The notes below the pieces were generated by a model, which made no database searches, had not been told where the DNA came from, and saw only the letters and a program-made list of their open reading frames with translations. Positions 63,739 to 64,000 of a DNA stretch of 64,000 nucleotides are shown piece by piece; position 1 is the stretch's first letter, and each line of letters starts with the position of its first letter. This DNA comes from Streptomyces sp. NBC_01231 (GTDB lineage Bacteria; Actinomycetota; Actinomycetes; Streptomycetales; Streptomycetaceae). The stretch spans positions 8,308,001-8,372,000 of the forward strand of contig CP108521.1 in NCBI GenBank assembly GCA_035999765.1. The letters run 5' to 3'. A program made the translations under genes and the position numbers.

Positions 63739-64000
63739 TCATGCGGCGGTCGGGTCGGGGCGTGCCCAGGCGGCTTCGGCGGCGAGGCGTTCGGACCACT
63801 GGATGTGGTCCTCGTCGAAAGCGGCGTCGGCTAGGCGTATGCGCTGGACCTCGCCGGTGCCGGCGGGCGGGTAGGTGTGCTGGATGTCGCGCCACAAGCG
63901 CTGGAGGACGTAGTCGCGGTCGAGGGCGTGGGCGCCGTGCAGTTCCATGGCGTCCTGGGCCGACTGCGCGGCCCACTGGTGGCCGAGGTACTTGGCGTTG
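63739..64000 (-). CDS. Acyl-CoA dehydrogenase-like protein, 5' part beyond window
   Basis: The reading from the window end gives NAKYLGHQWAAQSAQDAMEL, HGAHALDRDYVLQRLWRDIQ, HTYPPAGTGEVQRIRLADAA and a tail ending ARPDPTAA. AKYLxxxxAxxxAQDAMELHG, DYxLxRxWRDIxHTxxxxGT and EVQRIRLA are the closing helix and substrate-end signature of acyl-CoA dehydrogenases (FAD enzymes). Only the C-terminal ~86 residues are seen. It lies at the edge of the lanthipeptide cluster, and a role there is only suggested by location. Confidence 0.7.
   Translation of the reverse strand, partial: NAKYLGHQWAAQSAQDAMELHGAHALDRDYVLQRLWRDIQHTYPPAGTGEVQRIRLADAAFDEDHIQWSERLAAEAAWARPDPTAA

Noticed and set aside
1..64000. tRNA or rRNA genes and a CRISPR array
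   Set aside because: By eye I found no cloverleaf with a T-loop GGTTCGA at proper spacing, no rRNA-like stretch, and no regular spaced repeats.

Overview
The window is very GC-rich throughout, uses GTG and TTG starts freely, and carries actinomycete families (DUF317, WhiB, MmyB, MAB_1171c, LCP, Tat paralogues, an FxLD lanthipeptide). It is almost certainly Streptomyces or a close relative. A type IV-like transfer module, a relaxase/MobC module, insertion-sequence relics and many broken genes suggest a linear plasmid, chromosome arm or mobilisable island rather than core chromosome (inference).

Layout. 1-4 kb: minus-strand conjugation-type envelope genes (PrgI-like, TrbL/VirB6-like, VirB8-like, DUF6112, a VirB1-like cell-wall hydrolase). 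4.4-14.5 kb: plus-strand accessory genes, with a solitary DNA methyltransferase, DUF4913, a RelE-like protein, four diverged paralogues of one small helical family, an HxlR-type regulator operon with an MFS transporter, and a DUF317 protein. 12.5-26.7 kb: eroded DNA with relics of HAD, SDR, MmyB, CBS-domain, ISL3, P-type ATPase, IS21 and TerD genes. Apparently intact envelope genes sit among them (TatB, TatA, LCP, lytic transglycosylase, GlsB), and several share the palindrome TTGCGCAA upstream. 26.9-28.8 kb: a divergent regulator/hydrolase pair around an inverted repeat. 29.5-30.7 kb: a small protein and a second DUF317 protein, closed by a perfect 48-bp palindrome.

30.8-39.1 kb: a minus-strand mobilisation module read from right to left (primosome-like HTH protein, zinc-finger protein, WhiB, SpdB-like membrane protein, small proteins, MobC, relaxase). 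It diverges from a plus-strand XRE regulator and ImmA-like metallopeptidase, an arrangement that recalls ImmR/ImmA control of ICEs. A MAB_1171c-type membrane gene with an in-frame stop and an amidase follow. 43.5-46.3 kb: a P-loop kinase, a truncated radical SAM gene and a lower-GC pentapeptide-like gene.

46.6-64 kb: one long minus-strand series whose core is an FxLD-type class I lanthipeptide cluster. In transcription order it has an acyl-CoA dehydrogenase (cut by the window edge), a HTH regulator, a GNAT-like protein, DUF6624, DUF6082, the precursor peptide, a split LanB glutamylation protein, LanC, a LanB-elimination-domain/PIMT fusion, a helical-repeat protein, an ABC exporter and a second PIMT-like methyltransferase. 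Genes with six Nudix domains in total and a broken kinase gene follow. The expected pathway is dehydration by the LanB halves, ring closure by LanC, aspartate methylation (towards isoaspartate or succinimide) by the PIMT homologues, and export by the ABC protein. The single core aspartate lies among four cysteines.
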